From Anaerobacillus alkalilacustris (GTDB taxonomy: Bacteria; Bacillota; Bacilli; Bacillales; Anaerobacillaceae): 64,000 bases of DNA. Positions within the stretch are counted from its first letter, which is position 1. Every line of letters begins with the position of its first letter. The notes under the pieces are model-generated. The model did not search any database. It saw nothing but the letters and a program-made list of their open reading frames with translations, and was not told the DNA's origin. This document shows, one piece after another, positions 34,896-44,669 of this stretch. The stretch is from positions 1-64,000 of the forward strand of contig NZ_MLQR01000020.1 in NCBI RefSeq assembly GCF_001866005.1, given 5' to 3'. The position numbers were made by a program, and so were the translations under genes.

Positions 34896-35344
34896 ATAAG
34901 GGGATCCGAGGGCATCATTATTTTTTGAAAGTTATTTATAAATAGTGGGAGAAACCTTTCACCACCTACTAGTTTCGATTTCCAATCCTTAAAAATAATT
35001 GATTTTTTTATGGTATTGCTGAAATTAACACTATAAAATTTTGCATGCATCTCGGTCAGAAAACAGCTGATCCACTGCATGAATTGTTTTAGACCTTCAT
35101 TAGTTGCGTCGAATTCAGAACGAACATTCGTTCGTGGGGGGTATTTTAATTAATAAATGCTAGTTTTTATCTATGAGTAATCCCAAAGACAATATCAATG
35201 GAAAAGTGAGGTTAGCGCTTTCAGAGTACACCAATGTGTCAACTCCACATGAGTTATTCGATATTTCAATTCGATACTACAGAAACCCCCAACTTAACAT
35301 TTTTAGAGAAGTTAAGAGGCGGGATTATTCATATACTTCCAAAA
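34896..35344. other. Intergenic region between the SDR remnant and ykuD
   Basis: AT-rich, with a CGAACATTCGTTCG imperfect palindrome at about 35118-35132. A + strand frame starts at 35173 but runs antisense into ykuD, has no ribosome binding site and encodes nothing recognisable. Confidence 0.3.
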
Positions 35345-35839
35345 TTACGGACGTATTGAAACGAGTGTTCCTATTGGCACGATACTTGCTAATTCCTCTA
35401 CATCTTTATTGTACATACGTATACATCCTCTTGATACAGCTTTACCGATTGAACTAGGATCATTGGTTCCATGAATTCCATAATGTTGTTTTGATAAGCT
35501 CATCCACATTGTCCCGAATGGCCCACCTGGGTTTGGTGCTTTATTTATGATGATATAGTTTCCTACTGGCGTCTCATGTAGTATTCTTCCGACAGCAATA
35601 GGGTACTGTTTTTGAATGACACCATTTTTTAATAACCTTAGCCATCGATTGTTAATGGACACTTCTATTTGATATGGAATTGTATAAGGTGATGGAAGAC
35701 CTGGGATCACAATTGATTGTCCAGCATAAATAAGGTTTGGATTTATAGACGGATTAGCACGGATGATTGCTGAAAGCTGTGTACGATAATCTTTTGAAAT
35801 TTGATATAATGTTTCACCGGGTTTAACGGTATGAATCAT
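35345..35839 (-). CDS. ykuD: LysM-containing L,D-transpeptidase
   Basis: A 164-residue protein, identical in length and layout to B. subtilis YkuD. The LysM domain (about 1-47) is [17 protein letters not shown]...[15 protein letters not shown]. The YkuD catalytic domain (about 52-164) has H123 in HYGIHGTND and the nucleophile C139 in [10 protein letters not shown]. It forms 3-3 cross-links in peptidoglycan, most likely in the spore or sporulating cell wall. No signal peptide is present, as in YkuD. The ribosome binding site GAGGTGG precedes the ATG on the minus strand. Confidence 0.95.
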   Translation of the reverse strand: MIHTVKPGETLYQISKDYRTQLSAIIRANPSINPNLIYAGQSIVIPGLPSPYTIPYQIEVSINNRWLRLLKNGVIQKQYPIAVGRILHETPVGNYIIINKAPNPGGPFGTMWMSLSKQHYGIHGTNDPSSIGKAVSRGCIRMYNKDVEELASIVPIGTLVSIRP

Positions 35840-36440
35840 TCTATACCACCTCTGTACGTTAAAGTCATTTCACTACAATTACTATAGACTATGTAATCAT
35901 CTATAAAACGGTTAAAGCTCACCAACAAATGAGTCATTGGTTGGTGATGGAGTATTTAATTGGACGAAGGATAGTAAGCCAACTAATAGTATGCGATTAG
36001 CAGATGTAATAATAAAGGTATAAAAATACATCCAGATTATCTGATCCCATAAACAAAATCCAGCTATAGAACAACAGGAAGTAAGATGGCATTTTATTAT
36101 GATGTTTACTTGGATTTTATCAGCGTCGAGAAACCAGAATCATAGTATCTTGGTTTGGCATGTCGAGCGCGAGGAGGCAAATTTATTAAGAATGATTTCC
36201 TACGAGCAGATATGAAGCTGGTGCTCTTGCGTCAAATGAAGCTTATACAGATTCTGACCCATAATTTCTAGACTCTATGAACGAAATGTCAATTTATGTA
36301 AAGTGAAGAACCGATGAATTATTCTACCATAATTTTTTATTTTCGCTACTCTGAGGCTAAATGTTATTGGATGAAGAGCGTTTCCACCAACATTTTACCT
36401 TATGTAGGTCCATTTGAGTAATATTAAATTCACTCAAATA
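35840..36440. other. Gene-free region, probably decayed coding DNA
   Basis: Six hundred bases without a long frame. Short open pieces on the + strand, for example GDGVFNWTKDSKPTNSMRLA near 35945-36005 and ADMKLVLLRQMK near 36215, look like broken coding sequence but match nothing I recognise. No known repeat family is present. Confidence 0.3.
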
Positions 36441-36470
36441 AATAGGAGCGATTTATTAAAATCGCTCCAA
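36440..36470 (-). terminator. Terminator of the DUF3231 gene
   Basis: GGAGCGATTT (36445-36454) and AAATCGCTCC (36459-36468) pair over a four-base loop. Read on the minus strand it follows the gene stop and is succeeded by TATTTATTTG. Confidence 0.75.
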
Positions 36471-36495
36471 AATAAAAACGTTTTTTCTTCTATGA

Positions 36496-37497
36496 TCATT
36501 TCGTTAGCTTTATGCGATCTTCGATTTGTGGTGGTTCTTCCATCCAGCCATTTTTGATCATTATTTTTCCACCTTCATGTGCAAAAGTAAAAATATCCTT
36601 TGCGAGTAAAGTCATTTTTGCCGGTAAGTCATTTCGCAAACTAAATGCTCCACCTATGGCGTTACTTCCAAGCCCAAATGTAGTTAACAGACCAGTGTTA
36701 TACATCATTAATTTATCAGAAAAAGGCGCAGTTTTTGATGTAGTTGCCTTTCCTGCATGACTAGCTGGGGGCTCAATAAAGTTTTGACGGTAAAACTCCC
36801 CTAGTTCAATTTCAATTTTTTCCGATAGCTTCATTCCTTTTGTAAGATATTTTTTCACTTCATCATTAGTAGCAACTTGAGCGAAGCCAATCATTAACTG
36901 CATTCCTACTAGGTTTGTTTCTATAGCATGGTGAATAAGGGAAACTTCAACTGTATTTAGTGATCTCTTTTCACTAAACCAATCAAATCCACTTAAATAA
37001 TTATTACTATGTACAAAAGTAACTTCTTTTGGCATTGATACATAAGCAGGTCTTACTAACACCCCTTTTTCTAAAAGGAATTGAGTTGCTTGACCGTTTA
37101 TCATTTGAGCTTCTGCGGTTAATCCTGTAAAAAAATCGTGAATATCCTTACGGTAGGAACCACCGGTAAAAAGAGCATAAAGGCTCATCTCTATTTTCGT
37201 CATCATATGCAAATACATGATATCGTACATGTAATCGAATAACTTAGGTACACCTTTATTTACATCGCTTTCTGTAAAACCAATTGGAATTACTGCACCT
37301 TCTTGCTGGAAAATAGCCGTAATTGTCTCTATATTTTTTTGAGATCCCTCATAATGGGATTGTAACAACTGTTTTTCTTCAGCATTCGCGTGTTCAATAA
37401 AATGTTCTAACATTCTAAGCATCATTGTTTTTTCTTGATATGCCATCCACAGATTTGCCAATTCTGAAGAAGTTATAGGTGCTTGCCCCGAGTTCAT
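36496..37497 (-). CDS. DUF3231 family protein
   Basis: A 333-residue soluble protein made of two similar ferritin-like helical halves (about 1-165 and 170-333). Each begins with a helix holding conserved acidic/His residues (SELANLWMAYQEKTMMLRML; VEVSLIHHAIETNLVGMQLM) and includes FT-GGSYRKDIHDFF-type segments. This duplicated layout is DUF3231, common in Bacillales and expressed in sporulation or stress in some species; function is unknown. AGGAGGAA precedes the ATG on the minus strand. It is monocistronic. Confidence 0.85.
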   Translation of the reverse strand: MNSGQAPITSSELANLWMAYQEKTMMLRMLEHFIEHANAEEKQLLQSHYEGSQKNIETITAIFQQEGAVIPIGFTESDVNKGVPKLFDYMYDIMYLHMMTKIEMSLYALFTGGSYRKDIHDFFTGLTAEAQMINGQATQFLLEKGVLVRPAYVSMPKEVTFVHSNNYLSGFDWFSEKRSLNTVEVSLIHHAIETNLVGMQLMIGFAQVATNDEVKKYLTKGMKLSEKIEIELGEFYRQNFIEPPASHAGKATTSKTAPFSDKLMMYNTGLLTTFGLGSNAIGGAFSLRNDLPAKMTLLAKDIFTFAHEGGKIMIKNGWMEEPPQIEDRIKLTK

Positions 37498-37783
37498 TTA
37501 AGTAATTCCTCCTAGTCTTTTTTCATAATATAACCAGGTGAAAAAGAATTATGCCAGTATATGAGGTTTTTTGAGAGGAGAAGCTAAAGTAAATTTAGTT
37601 CGTCTTTTTTATGATGTTTTTCATAGTTGTGATTTTTGTCACATCTTTAATAGTGCTGATTATCTTACAATCTTATACAGTTAGACAAATGCACTCTTTA
37701 TTTTAGTATAGTTCAACCTTATTTTTAATACTAATTTGCAGGAAAATTTGCTTGACTTATCTGATTAAAAAGGAGGAATTTAA

Positions 37784-37990
37784 TTGAGAAAGTTTCTGAT
37801 TAATATAGATCACAAACCTTTTGAAGAATTTGAAACAGTCGAAGAAGCGAATCAATATTACGACTCTTTAGTAGAAAGGCATGAAAATGTATATGATAAT
37901 TTTTGTATCCTTGACTCAATGGAGCTTGTCGAAATAGCTACATTTAATCAGGGCGAAGAGGTGAAGCTACGTCTATCAACTGTATATTAA
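37784..37990 (+). CDS. Hypothetical 68-residue protein
   Basis: The TTG start sits behind AAAAAGGAGGA with good spacing. The sequence is acidic with a helix-like middle (FETVEEANQYYDSLVERHEN) and one cysteine, and no membrane segment. I do not recognise it. The strong translation signal supports a real gene. Upstream, 250 bases of AT-rich sequence separate it from the divergent DUF3231 gene. Confidence 0.6.
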   Translation: MRKFLINIDHKPFEEFETVEEANQYYDSLVERHENVYDNFCILDSMELVEIATFNQGEEVKLRLSTVY

Positions 37991-38211
37991 TGAATGAATA
38001 ATACTATAATTGATTATAGATAAATATCAGCTAGGAAAATTCTCCTGTTTTTTTGTTACCTTCAGGTCGAGGTAATGAATTTCAGCAACTTTGAACGAAC
38101 AAAAATAGTTGTTGAAAAACTATACAGATATATAAGTGAAGGTCATAATTACCCAAAACGCACTGCATAAACTATAGCGAGTTATGAACGTTTTTTTTAC
38201 ATAATCAGAAT
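37991..38211. other. Intergenic region, no gene
   Basis: A weak TAGGA...TCCTGTTTTTTT hairpin at about 38030-38056 could terminate the preceding small gene. Nothing else is seen before repeat C5. Confidence 0.3.
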
Positions 38212-38434
38212 TTATTAATTCTAACTTGAAATCTGTCTAACGCAATCAGCCTACGAGCTCGGTCACTTCAGTCAAGCAACGGACTTCAATTACTGCTTGA
38301 GATCCTTCGTAGATTAGCTTCATGCAGCTTTGCTCCTGCGATTACTCGTCGCACGAAAAACAATTGCTCTCGAGCAAACGGAGTGGCACAGGAGCAGCTG
38401 CTTGTGACCATGGCGCGCTTTGCGCTTTTCTTGC
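38212..38434 (+). repeat. Repeat family C, copy C5
   Basis: Shares the TAATCAGAATTTATTAATTC start and the GGCGCGCTTTGCGCTTTTCT end. Inside is one unit of the sequence that is six-fold in C3 (GCTCCTGCGATTACTCGTCG, with an A for G change), followed by the same CGAGCAAACGGAGTGGCACA tail. It therefore represents the unexpanded state. Confidence 0.8.
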
Positions 38435-38615
38435 TGTTGGTCAGAACAATGAATTATTACATGCTCTAATAATTTCTAATAGTAATACCACCCCAAAGTA
38501 ACAAATTAACTAATCGTTTTTTAAATCTCGTGCTTATTAATGATATTTTATACCTCTAATAATCCCTCCCTATAACATAAGTTTCCAAACACTACTATTC
38601 TATAAACAATAATTA

Positions 38616-38746
38616 ATCAAATTGTTTTGCACTTAAGGGTCATGGCCCCCGCTTCTAAGCGTAGCATAGGTGGGAATTTCCATTCAGGTGGAATTGAGAC
38701 TCCAACAGAATTTCCGATGTTCTAGCGAAGCTAAAACGAGTTCTCT
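38616..38746 (+). repeat. Repeat family B, copy B3
   Basis: AAGGGTCATGGCCCCCGCTT, a variant CTAAGCGTAGCATAGGTGGG hairpin, CATTCAGGTGGAATTGAGAC and the final TTCTAGCGAAGCTAAAACGA. All three hairpins are present, with several mismatches in the second. The next 400 bases to the oxidoreductase gene show nothing else. Confidence 0.7.
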
Positions 38747-39153
38747 TTCGTACTGACTAATCTGTAATTTTTTTTAAAAATTAGGAACTAAGACAACATT
38801 ACTAAACACTAGAAGAAAAGAGTTGGTTAATGTACTTATAGAAAAGTACTAAAATTGAAGAAAAGCAAACTGTCACTGTTATAAGTGAAAGTATTTGTGA
38901 TTAAATGTTTTACTTACAAAGAACAAGTTCTCAAATAGATAAATTTTAATGAAACAAGGGAATAGAAATATGAAATTACCTTAAATAACAGTAAAAAAGT
39001 AATAGTTAACAAAACATTCGGAATTTCCTATAGGAATTATGGTGAATTAAATTGTAATGTATGAATGCATACTATAGACTTGTATAAAATAGTCATCTTG
39101 AAATGATTTTTCCAGAATTATTAAGTATTAAAAAAGAATGGAGAAAAAATAGT

Positions 39154-40149
39154 ATGAACAAATCAGATATTTTATTAGAAAGTAAGACAATTAAAGATTT
39201 CGTTTTCAATAATCGCTATGTTTGTGCCCCTTTTGATATTGCGAAAGCAACAAACTCTGGGTTAGTCACTGATGAACTTTTGTTTATTTACGAACAACGG
39301 AAAGGTCCTTCATTGATCGTTGTTGAGCAAGCAGCGATTGCACTAGATGGTCAATATCGTGAAAATTTACTTTTTGTCGATCGAGATGAATGTATTGAAG
39401 GATTATCAAAACTTTCAACTACTATACACAACAACAATCAGGTTGCTGTTTTACAGATAAACCATGCAGGGAGTGCTGCAGACACTAACTTAACAGGAAT
39501 GGAAGCAGTGGCACCTTCAGCTATCGTAAATCCCACCTTCAATCGATCGTTACCAAAGCATTTATCGATCTCTGAAATTACCAAAATAAAAGATACTTTT
39601 ATTCAAGCGGCAATCCGTGCAAAGAAGGCTGGTTTTGATGGAGTAGAAATACATAGTTGTCACGGTTTTTTGTTAACACAATTTCTATCACCACTTACTA
39701 ATCAAAGAACAGATCAATACGGAGGTAGTTTAGAAAATAGAAGTAGGTTACTTATGGAAGTAACTATAGAGATAAGGAAAGCTGTTGGTGAAGACTTTCT
39801 CCTTTTAGTACGTTTAGGGGTGGATGATCTTTTACCAGGCGGAACTACACTTGAGGATTCGTGTTTTGTAGCAAAAAAATTAGAGGAAGAGGGTATAGAC
39901 ATTCTTGATGTTTCGACTGGACTTATGCCCCCTTTAGGTTTGCAGGGACCTGCGATGTTAAGAGGTATGCTCAAAACTGTGAAGGAGCATGTTTCTGTTC
40001 CAGTTATTGGTGCAGGTGAATTAGAAAATATTCACATTGCAACGGATATGGTAGCAAGTGGAGAAGTAGATTTTATTGGTTTAGCTAGGACGATCATGAA
40101 TCAACCTAATTATGTAGAAGGTTTAATAAAGAAAATTTCGGGGGTCTGA
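39154..40149 (+). CDS. NADH:flavin oxidoreductase (Old Yellow Enzyme family)
   Basis: The ATG at 39154 has GGAGA nine bases upstream; the product is 331 residues. FMN- and substrate-site motifs of the OYE/YqjM-NamA superfamily are present: LQINHAGSAAD (about 95-105), VEIHSCHGFLLTQFLSPLTN and RTDQYGGSLENRSRLL (about 170-205), LLVRLGVDD, VPVIGAGELENIHIATDM and the FIGLARTIMNQPN phosphate-binding end. It should be a cytosolic flavoprotein reducing activated double bonds or related compounds. It is shorter than 2,4-dienoyl-CoA reductase and has no Fe-S domain. The final codons lie in palindrome D2. Confidence 0.88.
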   Translation: MNKSDILLESKTIKDFVFNNRYVCAPFDIAKATNSGLVTDELLFIYEQRKGPSLIVVEQAAIALDGQYRENLLFVDRDECIEGLSKLSTTIHNNNQVAVLQINHAGSAADTNLTGMEAVAPSAIVNPTFNRSLPKHLSISEITKIKDTFIQAAIRAKKAGFDGVEIHSCHGFLLTQFLSPLTNQRTDQYGGSLENRSRLLMEVTIEIRKAVGEDFLLLVRLGVDDLLPGGTTLEDSCFVAKKLEEEGIDILDVSTGLMPPLGLQGPAMLRGMLKTVKEHVSVPVIGAGELENIHIATDMVASGEVDFIGLARTIMNQPNYVEGLIKKISGV

Positions 40150-40187
40150 CCCCCGGTGAGGTAAAGCTTTAACGCGCTAAATCTTTT
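40139..40187 (+). repeat. Repeat family D, copy D2 (palindrome over the stop codon)
   Basis: CGGGGGTCTGACCCCCG is a perfect palindrome around a central T and includes the TGA stop of the OYE gene. Compared with D1 the outer pair changed from T-A to C-G, preserving pairing. GCTTTAACGCGCTAAATC follows, like the sequence after D1. Confidence 0.8.
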
Positions 40188-40367
40188 AATTTGATTAGCT
40201 GTTTTTATCCTACCTTTGAATTATTGTAAATTAATTGGTTATTTGAAATAATAGGTAGTAAAATGATTTTAGTTAACCGGCTAATAGAGCAGGTACAAAA
40301 CTGAGTATTTTTTGAGAAAAGTAGTAGACTTACAAGGAATAACAAATACATACTTGGAGGAAAAGTC

Positions 40368-43151
40368 ATGACTGTAGAAAAACAGCTGATCGAAAAAAAG
40401 TATTATGAAACGATAATGCCAGATCAAGAGAATGATAATCTGGTACAATTTCTTGGTAATTTATATATGAGTGAACAAAATAATAAAGATTCGGATCTTT
40501 CGTATATTCGTTTTTCACAAGGGGAAGTGTACTTTCAAAACAAAGATTATGAAACTGCTATTTTCAAGTGGGAGAAGGTACATAATCACTTAGAGTATTG
40601 GGCAAGAAAAAATATGGCTGATGCCTATTATGAGCTTAGTCAATTTCCGAAAGCTATTGACTTATATAAATCCGTAACTAGTGAAAGTTTAGCTTTAAAT
40701 TCTGAAGTGGCATTAAAATTATTTTCCATTTACAACGAAATGGAGGAACTAGATTTAGCAGCCGACATCATTAAAAAATCAGTTTCCTTAAATCCAGATT
40801 ATCCAACATTGACCGAAGTTGCTCGTTCTTTTTTTGAAGAGTATCGTGATTGGAGTAGCGCTATTGAGCTTGTAGTTAATGAAGCAATCCGAACGGAACA
40901 CATACAGTGGTTTGAAGTATTAAATAATTATGTAGAAGAAGGGTTAACCAAACCGACTCCGCCCGATTATTATTCTGAACTTTTAGAAGTGTTATATAGC
41001 GTGGATCAAAGATGCTTCGAAAAGCTTGTTGTTTCACTTTGGAATAGCTATAAAGATGAAGAGGTGTATTTTTCGTGGCTAAGTGAAATCAATCGTTTAA
41101 TCTTACGTATTGAAATAGATCCATCTAAGACCTGGCACGATTTAGCTGCTAACTATTATGAAACTTATTTCAACTTAATTAGTGGACAATATTTACTAAA
41201 AGAAATAAGAGATATCGTTCCAGATCTACTTACTAATTGGTTACATGTTGCAGATGATACTTATTCCATATTTGCAGCAACATCCGTTCTTGCTTGGAAT
41301 GAAAGTTTCAAAACATCAGTGAGTTCTACCATTGTAGAAAAAGCTGAATATATTCTAAAGAATTCTAACAAAGATACAGTAAACATCGATCGAAGCATAG
41401 AATTATTTGATGAAATTACAAATTGGACGAAGAGTCTTAAGTTAGATATTGACCAACGTCTAAAATACTCCGTAAATAAAGTGAAAGATTTACAAACTAA
41501 CTATCTTCTAATTACCGGAATGCATGAGAATGGGAAGACGACTGTTATCAAATCTTTACTAAGCAATAATAGTGGATCTAGTCCAGCTGGCACAGTTGTT
41601 TGTTATAGTAATGATAAAGAATTTCAATTGTATGAAATTTCTTCTCATTCAATTCACCCGGTTGAAAGTTTCAATGAACTTTTTGAAATGAAACAAGAAG
41701 AGAAAGAAGAAGAGGAAGGGAATACACTCCAAACATCGCTAATTCACGTTAAAATACCAAACCGTTTTTTAGAAGAAAATCAGTTAACTTTAATTAATAT
41801 ACCTGATTTTAATTACAATGCGAATGAAGCGATGAAACATAATAAAAAAGAAGAGTTAACTTTTGCCCAGTTCGCTGACGGTTTGTTATATGTCTTAACT
41901 CCAACGACCCTCTTTTCAGAAAGAGATCGTGAACTTTTACTAAAACTTCAAGAACAACTACCAAACGTGCCAATCCATTTCTTACTGAAAACGGATGCTA
42001 TTTATCATCAAGAAGAAGTAACTCAATTGGTAGAAGAAACACGTACCATAATTTCGGATAGTTTTCCCAAGGCTAAAATCTTCCCGTATTCAACGCATAA
42101 TAAAAGCAGCAAACAAACGGAAGACTTGTCTGGCTTCATACAAGAAGTATTTAATTATCAGTCGAGAACCGATGTTCGTAACAGGAAGTTATTATTTTAC
42201 ATTCGAGAAACCCTTACCTATCTTTTAAAAAGACGAGTGGAAACGGAAACTCAAATAACTGAGGAAATACGTTGGAAAGAAGATGTCGTTTCTAAGGTAA
42301 ATGCAGCTGTTCACCAGTTAAGTGATTTGGAGAGGGAAAAAATGGACATCATGCAACGTTCTTATCGGGAAATAAAAGACGACATTAAGATGGATTTAAA
42401 GATGGCGATCCCTAAATTATTAAAAGAATGCTCTAGTTTAATAAAAGAGGATAGCAACTTTGGAAACATTCATATTGAACTAAACGAAAAGATGAACGAA
42501 AGAATTCATAATTATATCGAACATAGTGTATTACCAAAATTTTCAAAGGGTATTAATGTCTGGATTGAAAAATCCACTGAGGAGTTTTCTCTTAGTCAAG
42601 ACTATTTAGAGGAAATGAGTGAAGGCTTTAATATGATGTATGGACAGCTACGCTTTAATCTCAAATGTGACTTTAAAGTAGTTGACGATTGGAGCCGTGA
42701 TGCCCTCAGAATATCAAATGGGGTACAATTAGAAACGATAAATATTCTAAATCGATCAACTCCTTCACAATTGGTTATGAAAGGTGCTGGAAAAGTATTT
42801 GGAACTCTTCTCCCAAACAAGACAATGTTATGTAACATGTACAAAAACCTTATCGAAAAAGAAGATTATGAAAAGGTAGCAACAGCGAGTACCAATCAAT
42901 TTATGTTACAATTTGAATTGTTTGAAAAAGGTTTAGAACGTGATATTACGATGTTCTTTAAAGCACCATTTATCGATTTACAAGAAGTGATCATAAACGA
43001 ACAACTTGATATTCAACATAAGAAAGAAAGATTGCAACAGTTAAAATCGAATCCCGAAAGCTACATTGATCCAATTTCACTTTTCAAAGTAAAATTACTA
43101 CAAATTGAAATGATGCAAAAAGAAACAAATAAGAGTTTGTTCTTTGCATAA
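40368..43151 (+). CDS. Large TPR protein with a dynamin-like GTPase domain
   Basis: A 927-residue protein. Residues 45-160 hold TPR-like helices (IRFSQGEVYFQNKDYETAIFKW, KNMADAYYELSQFPKAIDLY), with helical repeats to about 360. A P-loop follows at 384-391 (GMHENGKT, then TVIKSLLS). A G3-like LTLINIPDFNYN (D but no G) and a G4-like FLLKTD lie in an otherwise GTPase-like domain (about 375-610). The C-terminal 300 residues are long charged helices typical of dynamin-like stalks. It is soluble, with no membrane span. It may be a bacterial dynamin-like or septin-like GTPase acting on membranes; this is inference. GGAGGAAAAG precedes the ATG. The gene is monocistronic. Confidence 0.75.
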   Translation: MTVEKQLIEKKYYETIMPDQENDNLVQFLGNLYMSEQNNKDSDLSYIRFSQGEVYFQNKDYETAIFKWEKVHNHLEYWARKNMADAYYELSQFPKAIDLYKSVTSESLALNSEVALKLFSIYNEMEELDLAADIIKKSVSLNPDYPTLTEVARSFFEEYRDWSSAIELVVNEAIRTEHIQWFEVLNNYVEEGLTKPTPPDYYSELLEVLYSVDQRCFEKLVVSLWNSYKDEEVYFSWLSEINRLILRIEIDPSKTWHDLAANYYETYFNLISGQYLLKEIRDIVPDLLTNWLHVADDTYSIFAATSVLAWNESFKTSVSSTIVEKAEYILKNSNKDTVNIDRSIELFDEITNWTKSLKLDIDQRLKYSVNKVKDLQTNYLLITGMHENGKTTVIKSLLSNNSGSSPAGTVVCYSNDKEFQLYEISSHSIHPVESFNELFEMKQEEKEEEEGNTLQTSLIHVKIPNRFLEENQLTLINIPDFNYNANEAMKHNKKEELTFAQFADGLLYVLTPTTLFSERDRELLLKLQEQLPNVPIHFLLKTDAIYHQEEVTQLVEETRTIISDSFPKAKIFPYSTHNKSSKQTEDLSGFIQEVFNYQSRTDVRNRKLLFYIRETLTYLLKRRVETETQITEEIRWKEDVVSKVNAAVHQLSDLEREKMDIMQRSYREIKDDIKMDLKMAIPKLLKECSSLIKEDSNFGNIHIELNEKMNERIHNYIEHSVLPKFSKGINVWIEKSTEEFSLSQDYLEEMSEGFNMMYGQLRFNLKCDFKVVDDWSRDALRISNGVQLETINILNRSTPSQLVMKGAGKVFGTLLPNKTMLCNMYKNLIEKEDYEKVATASTNQFMLQFELFEKGLERDITMFFKAPFIDLQEVIINEQLDIQHKKERLQQLKSNPESYIDPISLFKVKLLQIEMMQKETNKSLFFA

Positions 43152-43182
43152 AAGATAAAATCTGAATTTAATTCATGTGGAA

Positions 43183-43253
43183 AAAGGGGTTGTCAATCTA
43201 AAGTGTACCCTTTGTAAAGGACATTTCAAACTGGCAACTCCTTTATTTTTAGT
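43183..43253. terminator. Terminator between convergent genes
   Basis: GGGGTTGTC and GGCAACTCC bracket a shorter inner pairing, followed by TTTATTTTTAG. It can serve the TPR-GTPase gene and possibly guaC from the opposite side. Confidence 0.6.
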
Positions 43254-43261
43254 ATCAGAAT

Positions 43262-44245
43262 TTAGTAAACTTTATCTCCGTTAAAGATAGAATTTTTAAC
43301 AATGACATAATCTACATGTCGGATTGCCTCTAACTTGTTTCCACCTGCATAAGATATAGAGGATTGAAGATCCTGTTCCATCTCAATTAAGGTATCTTGT
43401 AGAGAGCCTTTATGTTCGACATACATTCTTTTTCCTTCAACATTTTTTCTTTCACCTTTTTGAAATTCTGAAGCTGAACCAAAATATTCTTTGCAAAGAA
43501 TTCCATCTTTCTCAATGGTTTGTCCAGGTGATTCTTCGTGACCGGCAAATAATGAACCAATCATGACCATTGATGCTCCAAATCTAATCGATTTTGCTAT
43601 GTCCCCATGTGTACGAATACCACCATCCGCTATAATCGGCTTTCTTGCTGCCTTTGCACACCAACGTAGTGCAGCTAATTGCCAACCGCCAGTACCGAAT
43701 CCGGTTTTAATCTTTGTAATACATACCTTGCCTGGTCCAATTCCGACTTTTGTGGCATCAGCTCCAGCATGTTCTAATTCTCTTACTGCTTCAGGTGTTC
43801 CAACATTTCCAGCAATAATAAAACAATTAGGTAGATGGTTTTTAATATGTTGGATCATCTCAATTACAGCATTAGAATGTCCATGCGCAATATCAATCGT
43901 AATGTAATCTGGTGAAAGTTGTTCTTCTGCCAATTGCTTAATGAATTGATACTCAACATCTTTTACACCAACACTAATTGACGCAATTAACCTTCGAATT
44001 TTCATGTCCTTTATAAAAGATATTCGCTTCTCAGGTTCAAAGCGGTGCATAATATAAAAGTAACCATTTTCAGCTAAGTAAATGGCTATTTTTTCATCGA
44101 TAATTGTTTGCATATTTGCCGGCACAACTGGTAACTTAAATGTATGACCACCAAGGTTTACGGTTGTATCACACTCAGAGCGACTTCTTACCACACTTTT
44201 TGCAGGGATCAACTGGATATCTTCATAATCAAACACGTTGTCCAT
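43262..44245 (-). CDS. guaC: GMP reductase
   Basis: The 327-residue product has the length and sequence of Firmicute GMP reductase (type 2). The catalytic cysteine C175 lies in [11 protein letters not shown], preceded by the phosphate-binding HGHSNAV and [10 protein letters not shown]. The [18 protein letters not shown] loop and [12 protein letters not shown] follow. It has no CBS domains, which separates it from IMP dehydrogenase. It converts GMP to IMP with NADPH in purine salvage. The ribosome binding site AGGGGTG precedes the ATG. No purine riboswitch is apparent upstream. Confidence 0.97.
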   Translation of the reverse strand: MDNVFDYEDIQLIPAKSVVRSRSECDTTVNLGGHTFKLPVVPANMQTIIDEKIAIYLAENGYFYIMHRFEPEKRISFIKDMKIRRLIASISVGVKDVEYQFIKQLAEEQLSPDYITIDIAHGHSNAVIEMIQHIKNHLPNCFIIAGNVGTPEAVRELEHAGADATKVGIGPGKVCITKIKTGFGTGGWQLAALRWCAKAARKPIIADGGIRTHGDIAKSIRFGASMVMIGSLFAGHEESPGQTIEKDGILCKEYFGSASEFQKGERKNVEGKRMYVEHKGSLQDTLIEMEQDLQSSISYAGGNKLEAIRHVDYVIVKNSIFNGDKVY

Positions 44246-44669
44246 AATCTACACCCCTAAATAAGAATATTAACCTACTTTAATATTAAGTTAATGGATA
44301 GTATAAGGTTCAAAGGTAGGTTAGCCTGTTAGAATAAGTCTTATGCATACCTAAATGTATTGATAAATTGAAAAGCAAAGTAAATAGTCACAAATATTAT
44401 TTAAAGGTTTGGATAGCGTTGTTTATGTAGAAACCGTCGTTTTCTTGATAGATAATCTTACAAACAAAGTGTGGGGATTGTCGAAAAAAGATTATAATAT
44501 ATGTATCTGACTTTAAAAGATTGAAACTACAAACTCAAAACTTATACTTTGATAAGTGAATTTTGGTACGGTATAACATTGATTAAAGATTAGATATTGT
44601 AATTTATTCAATCATTAGAACCAATGATTGAATAGGTTACAACTTAGTTTTAAATAGGGGGTATCTAAA
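44246..44669. other. Divergent intergenic region guaC / icd
   Basis: AT-rich with several short inverted words (for example AATCATTGG...CCAATGATTG, about 44610-44630, just before the icd ribosome binding site). No riboswitch or repeat-family member is recognised. Confidence 0.35.

Noticed and set aside
35173-35457. 94-residue + strand frame
   Set aside because: Its second half is antisense to ykuD; no ribosome binding site and no recognisable domain.
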